From assembly GCA_022266195.1 (NCBI GenBank), contig WHVY01000006.1, forward strand, positions 3,720,001-3,784,000: a DNA stretch of 64,000 bases, read 5' to 3'. The DNA comes from Tetranychus cinnabarinus (Eukaryota; Arthropoda; Arachnida; Trombidiformes; Tetranychidae). The notes beneath the pieces were generated by a model. That model was not told the origin of the DNA. It searched no databases and saw only the letters and a list, made by a program, of their open reading frames with translations. Positions within the stretch are counted from its first letter, which is position 1, and each line of letters starts with the position of its first letter. Positions 11,663 through 22,960 of this stretch are shown here, piece after piece. Position numbers and translations under genes: made by a program.

Positions 11663-13472
11663 ATATTGAAAATCAAGACAAAGTAAAACCGACCATACGC
11701 ATGCCCATCGCTAAAAACTGTAGCGCGCTTAAGTTCAACTCAAAATCAAGAAATTGTTTCATAATTAAAACAATTGTTTAAACAATCAACCGTAAATAAA
11801 CTCTCCATAAGCCCAATTTTAAGACACTCAAGATATTCATTACTGCCAAATTAAATTTGAGTAAATCACATACAAAATTACAATCTTGTTTGTACAAAAG
11901 TCACAAATAAAATATTAACGAAGATTCATTCGATTCAATTTCCTGCATTTCTTTTAAGCTTCAAAGCTGGCTGAATCAATCGAGAATAGATAGAAGCTTA
12001 ATCATAATTTAATCGTTTCAATATTCAAAAATCTAATTGCTAAAGCTCAGAAATTGAAATTTCGCTTCTTTAGTGAACTCAAATCTATGAGATTCAATTT
12101 TGACTGGAACTTGGTAAACTCATGATACTTTTACAATTTAAATTGATTAAATGAAAACCAGGAAAAGGTTGATTTCTGTGTAATTTAATTGGCGGTGAGA
12201 GCTGAATAATTTAAGTTTACTGCGGAATTAAATTGTTAAATTTAAAGAGTTATAATTATCAGCTATTAAATTTCTATCAAAGCTGATAGATGGAGATAGT
12301 GGTTGCGGGAAAAATCGGTCTTTTGCATGAGTAAAGTTAACGATTCCTTGCTAAGGAATTGACCAAAGCAGCTGAAGCTCAGCTTTTTTGAAAATATGAG
12401 AAGTAAATAATCGAAAGGATTTCACAATTATTTACTATTTACCTACGAAAATTGATTAAAGCATTTTCGATTAACTATGCTGATAGGTTGGATGGAACGG
12501 TTAATATAAATAGTAATAACATGAGTATTTTGTTTCTTATGCACTGCATATCCTAAGAGATTGATTTGGGTATCCCTTAAGTCATCTGTTGAACACATGA
12601 TGAACACATCCTAACCGAAAAGAAGGTTAACATTTGTAGATTTTTATAAATTCAATTTATCTTTCGTTTCAGTAATAAATAACATTTTCATTATCAATTT
12701 TCACCAGTTAATATCTTTCAATTTTTCATCATTATTATTAAACGCTGACTGGTTGTCAGACTCTTCCCCTCTTCTTCCATCTTTTCCATCTTATAGTTTG
12801 GCTCCATCAATCTGTTTTTGTGATCTCTCTCTCTCCCTATCTTTTCACTTTTCAAAATCTGTCCAAAAAAGGTTGGTGTTCATTAACTCTTCACTCAATT
12901 CCTGATTCTTTATTGTTTTTTAGCTTTCAAATTGTATCATTAATTTTCTAAAATCAACTGTGATTTACAAGTACAACTTTCATTGTTTCTTCATCATCCC
13001 ATCCAAAGTGTTTACCTTATTTTCTATCTCATTCTCGTTTCTACCAAAGACTCCTATCTTACCACCAATAATCTGTTCTCTGTATAAATGAACTCCATTC
13101 TTGATGTGATTTAGATGCAATCAACTGTGGTTATTAATCATCCATTTAACTTCTTTTAAATTGATCGGTTTTGGTAATTTTGATACACCAGTGTTTCTTC
13201 TACTCTTCGTACTTTGTGATATGTCACCTACAATGCAAACCATTTGGTTATATGATCTATGATTGATTGTTATTACATTAAATTGACTGATGACAAGGTT
13301 TCTTGGTAACAGATAATAATGCTGGTTGATTATTGTTTCGTAGTTTCCTCAACTTGATTGTTTTACTCTTTGATTGAGGACAAACATCAACTTTGCATTC
13401 CTGCCAATAAGCATTATTGATGTCTGTGTTTGCATATCTCATATTAAACACCATTGGATCTCTCATCTTAAA
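11663..13472. other. Divergent promoter region between LysRS and leishmanolysin-like gene
   Basis: About 1.8 kb, with the two flanking genes transcribed away from each other. No coding region recognised. Positions 12141-12330 are the source, or sister, of the copy at 17221-17411. A small perfect inverted repeat ATTCCTT-GCT-AAGGAAT lies near 12344-12360. Positions 12750-12860 are C/T-rich. A TATAAA string lies at about 13083, roughly 390 bp before the peptidase ATG. Confidence 0.5.
12141..12330 (+). repeat. Non-coding member of a duplicated pair (other copy 17221-17411)
   Basis: About 190 bp, collinear with 17221-17411. By-eye alignment gives about 12 mismatches and one 1-base indel. It contains the small palindrome CTATCAAAGCTGATAG. 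In the other copy it sits immediately next to a fragment of LysRS exon 2, whereas here it is 1.34 kb from that exon. Confidence 0.85.
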
Positions 13473-16400
13473 ATGAATCATGACTTTTACTATTTAATAT
13501 TGTTTTACATATTGCTGATCAACTTTAATCTTTTCATTGTTACCGTTGGACACATATGCAACCATATTCCACCTAAACAGAAAGAGGTAAGACAATATTA
13601 ACTCTTCAATAATTGATTTTCTGTCTTCTCGTGTCTCATCATTCCATCTCTGCCAATCCTTTTCAGTTTACTGTTTTTAACCATTCATAGTAATTATCAA
13701 CTTAATGATATATTTCATGCCATTAACCTTGTATGATTTTTCAATAATCAATTTGCTTAATCTCACCCCTTTTTCATTTTTTCCTCGCTTCATGAGCTTT
13801 GCTATCAACCATGTCAACTATTTGGCTAACAATAATCTAATTAAACTTACCCGTTGTTTTTTTTCTTTTACTCTTTTTCCAACGTATTCACTCAACTTTA
13901 CAGATTGGCTTTGTGCACCTAGAATCAAAATCTCATAACCGAAAACAGCGAGATATTAACATCAGTAATAACTTGCGAATTAAAGTTCATTATGACTCAA
14001 GTGCATTCGAGCTACCTAGAGATAAATTCAATGTGATTAATGTGAGTAAAAAACTTTTGCAATCAGATTAAAATCATTTCAACTCTGAATGATTTCCTCA
14101 TTGTTAATACTGTTTCCTGTTTTTTTACAACATCCAATGTCTTTTTTCTTTTTTCTTCATATAAATTCAGAATACAATTTTACCTCAAGCCTTGGACTAT
14201 TGGCAAAAAGCTTTGCAAGTAACTCCATTAGAAACGCCTATAATAATCAGCAGGTTAGAAAATAATTTACTCTTGTATGGATAAATGAAGTATTTAATTA
14301 ATTTCCTTTCAACCCATCATTCAATTTCATTCACAGGAAGTGCCCTAATCATGAAGTCCTTTTCCCACCAAAAAATCCTAAACATCAACATTGTATAGAG
14401 AAATGTGAACCAAAGACAACCTGTGGCGAAGTTGTTGTGCCGGAAGAGCATCTCGATGTATGGATATTTCACTATCAAACCGTTCATTGCTTATTTACCA
14501 AAAAAAAATCACAAATTCAATTTGAATATCATAATTGTCTAATATATTTCTTAATGTTCCATTTTTTATTGATTCGTAGGTTTGTCGAGTGTGTAATAAA
14601 GAATTTGCTAATTGCCATGATGTGGGAAAACGTCCTAAAGATGCTGGCGTAAAAGATGCAGATTTTGTGTTCTACATATCAGCAATTCAGACTGAACGCT
14701 GTCAAAAAGGAGCTACAGTTGCTTACGCAGCTCATTGCCAGCAAGAATCACAGACTGAAAGGTTTGGTCTATTCGTCAATGCTTTGTTGCTGTTTAACTA
14801 ATTATTTTTCTTTTCATATACAGACCAATAGCAGGCCATGCAAATTTATGTCCGAAATCCATATCAACGAAACCGCAAGATTTGGCTACTCTTCTTTCAA
14901 CAGTTAAACATGAGATTCTCCATGCTCTGGGTTTTTCTATTTCTTTATATGCTTACTTTCGTGATAAAAAGGGTATACCTTTGACTCCAAAAGGTAAAAA
15001 TGGACGACACGAAGTGAATAAAGAGCTAAGTGTACCTGAATGGAGCGAGAAGGTTGTTCGTAAAATTAAACGAGATAAATGGCTGGTCAGATCTGGTTAT
15101 ATGACAAAAGATATTCATATGGTTGTCACACCTCGAGTAGTGGTTTGTATTCTTCTATCTATTCTTCTTTTTTCCTCTATTTGCATATCTAATTACTAAT
15201 CCATTTTTTTTGTTTTGTAAAATTATTTAGGAGGAGGTTAGAAACCATTTCAATTGTTCCAAGCTGGAGGGAGCTGAACTTGAAGATCAAGGCGAAGATG
15301 GAACCATTTTGACTCATTGGGAGAAACGGGTTTTTGAAGTTAGTTTACTTCCTGAATAGTGTCTATTCAGTTAAATTATCCAATTGTATTGTAGTGTCTC
15401 ATCTTCTACTATTTGCTCTATTATATTTAATTAATCTGTTATTCTATTCATGAACAGAACGAAGCCATGACTGGAACTCACACACAAAGTCCTGTTTACT
15501 CTCGCATAACTTTAGCTTTTATGGAAGATACAGGGTAAAAAGATTTAAATTTATTGAAGAAAATCAGTTTGATTGAATGTTTATATAAAGATTCATTTTT
15601 TTCAATTTTAACTTTGCTTTGTATTTATAGATGGTATAAACCAAATTATTCAATGGCTCAACCATTAGAATGGGGTAAAAATCTTGGCTGTGATTTTGCC
15701 ATGAAAAGCTGTAAAGAATGGATTGACAAGAGAAGACGTGATGGTAAAAGCATTCACCCTTTTTGCGAAAAAGTTAAAGAAGAACCTTTAGAAACTGAAT
15801 GCAATGATGCTCGAGATGCGGTTGCATTGTGCAATTTAAGAAGATACGATGTGAATTTGCCTCCATTGTATCAAAATTTTGATTCAATCAAAGGAGTTGG
15901 ACAAAAATTTCTTCTCGATAGATATGGAGGATCAGTTAGTCTTGCAGATTACTGTCCGTATATCCAAGAATTTACTTGGAAATCAAAAGATGTTGTCGTT
16001 CGAGGATCACAATGTCAATTTGTTGAAAACAGTCCACCACAAGATAAAAATTTTGCTCTTGAATCTTACGGTCCTAATTCGAGGTGTTTCAATCATAAAG
16101 AAAAGTGGGAAGAACGAGCTTGTTCACAAAGTCGCCATTGGCAGCATTGGGGATCAGGATGCTACAAGGTTTGTCATCTCGAATCGTTTATCATGACTTT
16201 TGAATTAATCTTATTAATTGTAAATTTGAATCAACAGTATGAATGCGTTGATGGTAAAATACACTTGGAAATTGCAAACTTAACCTATGTTTGCGACTAT
16301 AAAGACCAAGAAATTAAAATCCAAAGACTAGTTAATGGATGGCTTCATATGGGAACCATCATATGCCCCTCGTGTGATGAATTATGTCCTGTAAGTTTCT

Positions 16401-16627
16401 TAAATCACCTATTAGAATTATCTTACAATTTATAAATTTACTAATTATTCTATTATTTTTCTATGCAGAACTCTATATGTCGAGATTTGATCAAAACCAA
16501 AACAGTATCTGATAATGAAAATAAAAAAGACTATTTGCAATGTGGATCTCATTATTATCAAGCCAACCAAACTGTGATTCTGGTTCATTTAATTTTCTTC
16601 TATTATTTCTATTCTTATTGGAGATAA
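13473..16627 (+). CDS. LMLN: Leishmanolysin-like metallopeptidase (M8, invadolysin)
   Basis: Eleven exons, all GT-AG and all in phase: 13473-13586, 13904-14041, 14171-14253, 14337-14457, 14580-14761, 14824-15142, 15231-15338, 15458-15534, 15631-16168, 16238-16390, 16469-16627. They encode 663 residues, close to animal LMLN length. The N-terminus is a hydrophobic signal peptide (about residues 5-26). The zinc site is HEILHALGF, with His242, Glu243 and His246. The third ligand is probably His348 in THWEKR, followed by a Met-turn at NEAM (Met359), both as in leishmanolysin. A Cys-rich C-terminal domain follows. The last ~18 residues are hydrophobic and aromatic (VILVHLIFFYYFYSYWR), fitting a GPI-anchor signal or membrane tail. 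Expected to be a zinc endopeptidase of the secretory pathway or cell surface. Fly invadolysin is linked to mitosis, migration and lipid droplets. Confidence 0.95.
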
Positions 16628-16925
16628 CATTTCCTATGAAATAGATTACAAACAATTTTCCTTTTACCTTTGCACATAACTTCTTTCTTTTTCCTGTCAA
16701 TTTCTTTCTGTATGTATTGTATACAAAATAATATGTTAAACAATCAATTTTATAACATTGAATCACTGAAAAGACTGTAATCAAATGAGAGATTAATCTT
16801 ATATCAGTGCCTGATATTTTGCAGACTCTGAAGTACTCAATTTTCTATAAAATTATCCGTTGAAATTCCGGTTTTCTTATTTATTTTCAAGGGGCATTTG
16901 TGCCTTATTAATAATTAATTAATAA

Positions 16926-17207
16926 TCCTCTGACAACCAACATTTTGAGAAATAATTCAGGAGCAATGCGCATAAAAAGATCCATATCCAACTCATTATG
17001 ATGAGTTATAAATGGCTTGGCTGTGGCCCCTCCAGGTTGCATGTTAAGTATCGGTGTTTCAACCTCAAGGAAACCAAGTTGGTCCAAGAAAGATCTTATA
17101 TAACGAATCACTTTGCATCGAGTGAAAAACTTTTGCCTAACCCATTCATTCAACATTAAGTCCAAGAATCTCATTCGGTATCTAGTTTCTCTATCTTTAA
17201 GACCATA
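16926..17207 (-). pseudogene. Truncated copy of LysRS exon 2
   Basis: Collinear without indels with 10515-10796 inside LysRS exon 2. Only about 4 mismatches in 282 bp were counted by eye. It covers about LysRS residues 245-325 (motif 1 region). It has one Ile-to-Phe change (RQKFITRC becomes RQKFFTRC), and the frame then runs into unrelated sequence after VVRG. There is no OB-fold, no motif 2 or 3, and no splice signals around it, so it cannot make a working synthetase. Immediately downstream (17221-17411) is a copy of 12141-12330. A single duplication with loss of the intervening ~1.34 kb explains the arrangement. Confidence 0.92.
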
Positions 17208-17220
17208 CTTTGTTTATTTC

Positions 17221-17411
17221 AATTGATTAAATGAAAACCAGGAAAAGGTTGGTTATTGTATAATTTAATTGGCGATGAGTGCTGAATAATTTAAGTTTAC
17301 TGCTGAATTAAATTGTTAAATTTAAAGAGTTATAATTATTATCTATTAAATTTCCTATCAAAGCTGATAGATGGAGATAGTGGTTGCCTGAAAAATCGGT
17401 CTTTTGAATGA
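17221..17411 (+). repeat. Copy of the non-coding segment 12141-12330
   Basis: Same orientation and order relative to the LysRS fragment as in the source locus, but only 13 bp from it instead of 1.34 kb. Similarity stops abruptly near 17411. Confidence 0.85.
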
Positions 17412-17683
17412 AACATATTTTTAAAGATTGATGTCAAAACAACCTTTTATAACATTTTGAAATCATTTGAAAACGTTAATTGTATTAATCAATTTAATTG
17501 TCATATTTTCGTTCCTGTTTCAATACATTTAGCATCTGCAAATTTGAATTATTTTTTAAATAAACAAACAAATTTCTCAGTGCTCTTTAAAGGTATGTCT
17601 TTGCATTTTAAACTTTACTTGTTATATTTTTCTTGTCAATTTTGTCTCAATATTCATATGGTTGTTTATTCTCTATTATTTAG

Positions 17684-19615
17684 ATGTCTTCACAATTTAA
17701 TGTACCCGTTAGTATTGAAATTACAGATGAGTATGCGGTACAAGAAGTGACTTATGATGGCCAAGAGAAATATCAATCCCCCTTAACTATGTCCGAGAAT
17801 TTAGCTCGTATGGTTCAGCGGATTGATTTTAATTCAATTGAGAGTGAAGAAGACAATGATGATACCTCCGAAACTAAAGAATCGCCTTCTCTCGCAGCAC
17901 CTCAATGGCCTTGGGAATCAGCTCGAAATAAAATTCGCAGTGCATTAACTGAGATACATGTTCTTGAAGATGTTCTCAATATAGCCAAAGAAAAGAAATA
18001 TCTTGTTCTTGATCCTGTTTCTCAAGACTCGGTTGACACAAAACCAATTGTCAGTCTGGTTGCTAAAAAGAAAGCTTTCGCTGTTGCCGCATCAATTATC
18101 ATGAGCGGAGCTGATAGAATCAAGCAGAGTAAAAATGATGCATCTCGAAGTCAAACATCTGATTTTCATTCTGAGCTTATGCAGATGAGACAAAGTTGGA
18201 GATTGAGGCGAGCCGGTAACTCTATAATTGGTGATCTTAGCTATCGCTCAGCTGGTTCATGGTATCCTCACCCAGGAAATTTTGAGGTAACCAAGAATGA
18301 AGATCCACCAAAAACACAAGCATCTCCAAATCAATCGAGCAACTCACCTAATGGACCAGGACCCAAACAGAGTGCATTAAAGGTTAAAATTCCGAGTGAT
18401 CTTGAGGGTGTAGCTTACATACATGTATGTGTTCAAGAAGGTCGGAATGAACTCGATGACGATCCAATCAAACCTGTCATTGACCTAGAGGCTCTCTCGA
18501 AAATTGAATTAACTTGGCAACAGAAGCTTGAAAATGCTCAGAATGTGCTTTTCTGTAAGGAATTGTTCGCCAAGCTTGCCCAAGAGGCAGTACAAGTTCA
18601 ATTTCCTATTCCAACTATAGTTAATAGTAATGTAATTATTGCAACTTTATTTCCTGGAATTCAACTAAATATTGGATTAGTTCATTTAACTCCACCAAAA
18701 AAGAAGCGAAAATTTGGTAAATTTGAGAATCACGAAATTGCAGAGAAAAATAATGAATCCGTGAAGTTCCCTCATAAGCATGTATTAGAGCATACTTTAC
18801 ATCAGTTACTCCGAGAGATTCATTACAACGCTCTTCATCATCCAATGCCTCATCCAACAACAGCGACTTTAGGTTTGAGTCGTCTAAGATATTTTGCCGG
18901 ACCAGAAGCCTATGATCGCCATGTACTTACCGAATCATGTAAAAATGAAACCATGTTAGAACAAATAATTGCTCAAGCCCAACATTTTGTTCTCCGTGAT
19001 CAAGCTTTAAAAACTATTGACGATCTTTCTAAAGAAATCAAGGAAGCTATTATTATTGTACATTGTTTATGTTTGAATAGTCCTATTCGTAGTTGTATCA
19101 AAATTGTTATTGTTTCAAGTGGCTACGAATCTCTCAATCGTACTCCAGTGACCATTCACGTTAGTTCTAAAAACATGACCATTATCTGCCGAGAAGGTAA
19201 AAAGTATACTTTACACTATGATGTCGGATTACTTCGAGAAACATTGCTGAGCATTATTTCTCATCATCATTTGTCAACAATTCAAAATTTATGCAAATTA
19301 ATGGGATGGAGATGCATTTCATACACAAGTAATTGTGGAATCGGCTCTATAGAACAAATCGGAACAGCTTCATCACTTTTGATTGCTTCACCAAACGATG
19401 AGAGAGTCATTTCTATCCGACATGGACCAACATCTGGAGCTGTAGTTGCTGTCTCAACTAATCCAAGGGACCAAGATTTCTATCCAAGTTCAATTATTCG
19501 TGATCGTAAATGGCAAAATATCCAGTCTAATTATAAATCAATCGATTTAACGAAAATGCCAGGTAAAAACTTGATCAACAAAATCGAGACTCTTATGTCT
19601 TTTGCAAAAGGCTGA
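17684..19615 (+). CDS. MED17: Mediator complex subunit 17
   Basis: A single 643-residue coding exon that starts with the ATG right after a splice acceptor, so the only visible intron is in the 5' UTR. MED17 is the scaffold subunit of the Mediator head module, bridging activators and RNA polymerase II in the nucleus. Human MED17 is 651 residues. The clearest family block is residues 161-202, which includes FHSELMQMRQSWRLRRAG, GDLSYRSAGS and the following PHPGNFEV. The WPWESARNKIRSALTEI helix (about 75-92) and the C-terminal domain are also in place. An acidic/Ser stretch at 51-68 and a Pro/Asn/Ser-rich linker (about 205-232) are low-complexity inserts. A polyadenylation signal lies 78 bp after the stop. 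Confidence 0.95.
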   Translation: MSSQFNVPVSIEITDEYAVQEVTYDGQEKYQSPLTMSENLARMVQRIDFNSIESEEDNDDTSETKESPSLAAPQWPWESARNKIRSALTEIHVLEDVLNIAKEKKYLVLDPVSQDSVDTKPIVSLVAKKKAFAVAASIIMSGADRIKQSKNDASRSQTSDFHSELMQMRQSWRLRRAGNSIIGDLSYRSAGSWYPHPGNFEVTKNEDPPKTQASPNQSSNSPNGPGPKQSALKVKIPSDLEGVAYIHVCVQEGRNELDDDPIKPVIDLEALSKIELTWQQKLENAQNVLFCKELFAKLAQEAVQVQFPIPTIVNSNVIIATLFPGIQLNIGLVHLTPPKKKRKFGKFENHEIAEKNNESVKFPHKHVLEHTLHQLLREIHYNALHHPMPHPTTATLGLSRLRYFAGPEAYDRHVLTESCKNETMLEQIIAQAQHFVLRDQALKTIDDLSKEIKEAIIIVHCLCLNSPIRSCIKIVIVSSGYESLNRTPVTIHVSSKNMTIICREGKKYTLHYDVGLLRETLLSIISHHHLSTIQNLCKLMGWRCISYTSNCGIGSIEQIGTASSLLIASPNDERVISIRHGPTSGAVVAVSTNPRDQDFYPSSIIRDRKWQNIQSNYKSIDLTKMPGKNLINKIETLMSFAKG

Positions 19616-20489
19616 TCCTGCAGCTTCGAACTTGACCTTTTCTGAACAAATATTTATCTAAATTTCCATTCTTTATAAAGCTCTTTTTTGTAAATAAATA
19701 TTTTGTGAAAAACATATTTTAATCATCACAAATTTTAATGATTATCATTTTATTAATTCTCATTATGATTACATGATACTTTTACAAAGTACTTGTACTT
19801 CAATTTATTTTGATTTTATAATCTTATGTGAGAACAATAATTTATATTGAAGTTGCAATTTATTCCGTCTAATATTTTCAAATTTTGGTCACAATTTAGC
19901 AAAAGGTAAAGATTTCTAAGTTTTTCTTTGTAAATTGTACGCAAACAAGATGGTCACACGGATAATTAGGCTTAAGAAAATGTAAATATCAAAATAAATT
20001 AATACATTTCATCATTGAAGACCTGGGAAAGCCTATAACATTGAAATAGATTGAGAAGTAAATAGAATAAGTCAAATTGAAATGAGATCATTACTATTGA
20101 CTAATTATTTACTCTGATTAAATACATAGAAAGTAATCTAGATATATTTTTTTCTTCAGTACAAACAGGTAAATCGGAGTAAATAAGAAGATAACTCCTC
20201 AAGAAATCCCTTAGATACTCTGATTGTTTTACTTCCATATCCAAATGGACTTTTTGTACTCCCAGAGCACTCTTCTCATAAATTTGATAAAGATCGCGTG
20301 ATTATTGCTTTAGCTAGTTAACAATCCATCATCTTGTACCTTAATAGTCTATTCATCTAATAGAAACATCAGATATTTACATTTGTTGGCGAGTATGTTG
20401 ATGTTAAAATAATTTATATAGACAGCAATGAAAATCAAGGATTATGAAGATATGATTAGTGCTTGGGATCGATACGCCTAAACCATTCA
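19616..20489. other. Intergenic, convergent 3' ends of MED17 and the tetraspanin
   Basis: About 870 bp of AT-rich DNA between two genes that face each other. It contains the MED17 polyadenylation signal. No further gene or repeat recognised. Confidence 0.5.
19693..19698 (+). terminator. MED17 polyadenylation signal
   Basis: AATAAA located 78 bp after the MED17 stop codon, the first such hexamer downstream. Confidence 0.55.
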
Positions 20490-22960
20490 CTATTCTATGA
20501 CAAGATATAAAGCCAAGGAAAGAATCATTCCAAAAATGAGTAAAACTGCTATTCCAACTCCAATACCTCCAACAATCAAAGCATGAGCTTTTACAAACTC
20601 TTTCATTTTCTCATAACAATCCTGTGTAACGCCAAGATCCAGATCCAAAACCAAGACAAACATGAAATAAAAATGAAATAGCGATCAATAAATTGTTTAA
20701 ATTAACTGCTATTATACTTACATCCATGAATACAAATCTTTCTTCTAATTTATCTCTTACACAGGCCTTTCGTTGCTGAGGTTCAAGTGGATTCTTGCAA
20801 CAGCTTTCAGGAACTTGAGGACCACTTAGCCTAAAATTAACATTTCGCATCCAAATTTTATAAGCCTTCTGGTCACGGCCAACTTTCGGATTAGCAATAT
20901 TAGGAATAACTCCACAACAATTGAACTAGAAGAAAAAGAAGTCGATTAGTAAAAAAATTAAATTTCAATAATTGATGAGAAATATTACATTTCTATGGAC
21001 AGCATCCCATGATTCTGTTACTTTGGTATCGTTTCCATAAAGTTTGACAGTCATTATCATCTCTGAATGCATTCGTTCATCAACCTTTAATTGTATGAAA
21101 TAGAAAAAAAATGAACAATAATTTGAGGGAAAACTATTTAGAAAGGGTTCACTGAGTGACAGTGACATGACATTTACCGTTTTAATCTGATCAGAATAGC
21201 CAAAAATAAAACTATACAAAATAAACTGCAAGCAACCTTTAAATAAACTTTTTGATTGAAATTCATTGTATTCTTAGAAATTGTGAGATGACAACTCGTC
21301 AAAACTCACAAGGTGTGCCTCAGGTATTACTAATTCACATTACCTGAATGCTGTAGCATTCCTTGAAAATATAAACCGATCAAATATTGATAAATTAACC
21401 TTTGATATTAACTCAAGTCAACAAATAATAAAATTCATTATTAGAGATATTAATAATATGATAAAGGTGATTCAAAAATAATTATCATAATACAACTGAA
21501 TATCCTGATTCAGATAAAAAAGTTTCAATATATTTTTCAATCAAATTAAATAAAATGTAATAAAAATGCATCAATAATTTTTTCACCTTGTTGTCTTGTT
21601 TGCAGTTTTGCATGAAAATCAATGTGAATACTAATTATAGATTAGCAAGGTCTTAAAAATGATTTATCAAATAATAACTTCAAAGTAATCTAATTATTCC
21701 TGCATTTACTCTATCGGTAGTGAAATTTGCAAATTACGGATATGAGCTGTTGAACATACTACTTGTTCAACTGACTTATGAGACAGTCATAGATAGTTGT
21801 GGGTGAAAGTTATGCACTGGAGTATTATTTGAACAAATTGAAGGTTCGAGCGGAAATAAAACTCACAACCTTACCTCGCTTCGAAATATGTAACCCAAAA
21901 TACCTCCGGTTAACATGGTCAAGAAAATCATAGCAAGTATAAAAAAGAATGTTATTAAAACAGAACGAATCTCTTTCCAAGCTCCAATAGATCCAAGAAA
22001 GGATATAATCGCCACAACCACACCAGTTCCAATCAAAATAGATGCTGAGGCTATGTATGATTTAGTCCCTAGAAGCCTTTCCATAAAAGATTTATCCGAA
22101 AGAGTCCATACACCAATCGAAAAAACAGTTATCCCGCCGGCCTGGTCAGAAATGATGGATTAAAAGAAATTATATTAGCATTAAAATGTATAATTTGGTT
22201 AAAATAAAGAAAAAGTATATTTGCTATTTTTTCAGACACTGTTTAAGAACTGACAGCAAATTATACTGTCAAAGAGGGATACGAGGACGGTTCGTGCAAT
22301 TCACTGCAATTAAATTATTGCTGATTGAGAGTAAATTATTGCTTTAGTATCTAATATTCACTTTCTAACTCAAACATAATGCGTTATTGAATGGACCAAA
22401 GAACAAATTAATGAATAGATGAAAAAGTGATGGTGAAAAAGATTTTAAAATGATTGATACACGACGACGACAGTAGTTCAATGGCCAAGTAAAACTTTTA
22501 GAAGTAAATTTGAATAATTAATGATGAAAGAAAATGGATTAGTAGGAACAGAATCCACCTACAAAAACTGTTGAACTGTTGTTTTCAATTCAATCAATCA
22601 TTAACTATCAGCTTATGGTTATTAATAACTTGACTACCTCCATTTTTCACTTGAATTTCGATAATTTAATCACGGAAATCACAGGAGATGAATGGATAAT
22701 ATCTAACAGAGTATCAAAACAAAGAGATTTAGAGCCATTAAAGGTTGATTGGACAGTAAATTGCACAAATTTTTCTTTTTTCACGAGTTTTTATAGCAAG
22801 AAACTTGCTATTTTATGAGTTATTCATTATCATTAATCCCAGACACAATGATAATTGAATTCATGAAAGAAAATCAAATGAGAATTATAATACTTACAAA
22901 TATAACTCCATTTGCGATGAGCATAGCAAATTTAACTCCTTTTGCAAAACCGTCAACCAT
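20490..22960 (-). CDS. Tetraspanin
   Basis: Five exons, all in phase 0: 22898-22960, 21875-22141, 20989-21084, 20722-20925, 20490-20621. They encode 253 residues, the usual tetraspanin size. Four membrane segments are visible: TM1 split across exons 1-2 (AMLIANGVIF then AGGITVFSIGV), TM2 (ASILIGTGVVVAIISFLGSIG), TM3 (VLITFFFILAMIFLTMLTGG) and TM4 (ALIVGGIGVGIAVLLIFGMI). The large extracellular loop carries the diagnostic CCG motif (FNCCGV), a second Cys pair (SCCKNP), and further Cys (RKACV, DDCYEK). Tetraspanins organise membrane microdomains with integrins and receptors. Orthology to a particular numbered tetraspanin cannot be fixed by eye. Introns 1 (756 bp) and 2 (790 bp) are long for this window. 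Confidence 0.95.

Larger units (their letters stand above)
16628..17683. other. Intergenic with LysRS-derived duplication and MED17 5' UTR intron
   Basis: Holds the 3' flank of the peptidase gene, the composite duplicated segment 16926-17411, and the 5' end of MED17. A likely 5' UTR exon ends at 17592 (AAAG|GTATGT). Its intron runs to the acceptor at 17681-17683, immediately before the MED17 ATG. Confidence 0.6.

Noticed and set aside
16926..17207. A second, functional LysRS gene
   Set aside because: Only about 80 residues of one exon are present, without catalytic motifs 2 and 3, start or splice sites.
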